Assembly (NCBI GenBank): GCA_015039315.1
Contig: WIDE01000057.1
Location: 93,024 to 157,023, forward strand
Direction: 5' to 3'
DNA from: Clavulina sp. PMI_390
Lineage: Eukaryota; Basidiomycota; Agaricomycetes; Cantharellales; Hydnaceae
DNA length: 64,000 nucleotides
How positions within the stretch are numbered: position 1 is the first letter of the stretch; every line of letters starts with the position of its first letter. The translations under genes were made by a program, and so were the position numbers. Under the pieces are notes generated by a model. That model saw only the letters and a list, made by a program, of their open reading frames with translations. It made no database searches and was not told the DNA's origin. This document shows positions 63,585 through 64,000 of this stretch, piece by piece.

Positions 63585-64000
63585 ACGTCGACGTTAGCCA
63601 CAGTAGAGATAGAGATTCAACATTTCTCTCCTTTCGTCATCCGTTCATTTTGGTTTCTTTTGTACCCATTGCAGCACAAATTTTGGTCACCCATAGGGCT
63701 GGCTGAAACACTCCCACGTCGCAACGAACTTCTTTCCTGGCTTTCTTGCTTGTTTGTCTCGTTACTAGCATCGCTCTCTCATTCCTGTTACATCCATAGT
63801 TAGCTGTATTTCATAATCGAGATCCACTCCTTCCCCCTAACCCGATGAACTCTGAGTAAGATCTTCCTTACGGTTTTTTTCTCGATGAGACACAGACAGA
63901 TAAGATTGAGACAATGAAGATAGTGGCTATTGTCCATTACATGGGGGATATGGTGTCCGAAGCGTTCAAGGGTCCGGAAGGGGAATGAATGAATTATACA
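63585..64000. other. 3' flank at window edge
   Basis: T-rich downstream sequence of the last gene. No further gene start is visible before the window ends. Confidence 0.5.

Overview
This is nuclear DNA of a filamentous fungus. All recognisable genes are cut by many short GT-AG introns (mostly 45-90 bases). Promoters carry pyrimidine-rich tracts and occasional TATA boxes 120-160 bases before the ATG, and there are no operons. The mix of families (F-box proteins with a zinc-ribbon, short secreted proteins in tandem, a double-psi-barrel RlpA-like protein, SLC35F6-like transporters) and the intron density suggest a basidiomycete, probably an Agaricomycete; a Rhizoctonia-like species is my guess, not shown by the sequence.

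Layout. 1-5.8 kb: an aldo/keto reductase on the minus strand, running off the left edge, with a very long intron and a suspicious splice at its catalytic Asp. 6.3-7.4 kb: an unrecognised conserved-looking protein. 7.4-17.4 kb: about 10 kb in which I can support no gene. 17.4-19.6 kb: mitochondrial dihydrolipoyl dehydrogenase. 20.7-22.9 kb: a JmjC (JMJD5-type) hydroxylase/demethylase with an AT-hook in an insert. 23.6-47 kb: an accessory block on the minus strand with five paralogues of a secreted protein family (23.6, 36.1, 41.2, 42.9 and 45.8 kb), a secreted RlpA/barwin-like protein (25.9 kb) and a full ABCC transporter (28.0-34.7 kb), interrupted by one plus-strand F-box gene (38.6-41.0 kb). 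49.3-53.8 kb: a tandem pair of SLC35F6-like membrane transporters with identical nine-exon structure. 54.2-63.6 kb: elongation factor 1-beta, a second F-box/zinc-ribbon gene (minus), a UBC7-type ubiquitin-conjugating enzyme and a small membrane protein.

Housekeeping genes (DLD, eEF1B, UBC7) lie at the flanks and the expanded, secreted or transport genes lie in the middle. The most notable points are the five-member secreted family with mosaic introns and a shared bipartite promoter element at three members, very small exons (7, 13, 18 and 26 bases) in the transporters, the possible 5-base exon carrying the catalytic Asp of the reductase, and an exact 58-base tandem duplication across a splice donor in UBC7. 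Exon borders were derived by eye from reading frame, GT/AG signals and family alignment, and may be off by a base in places.
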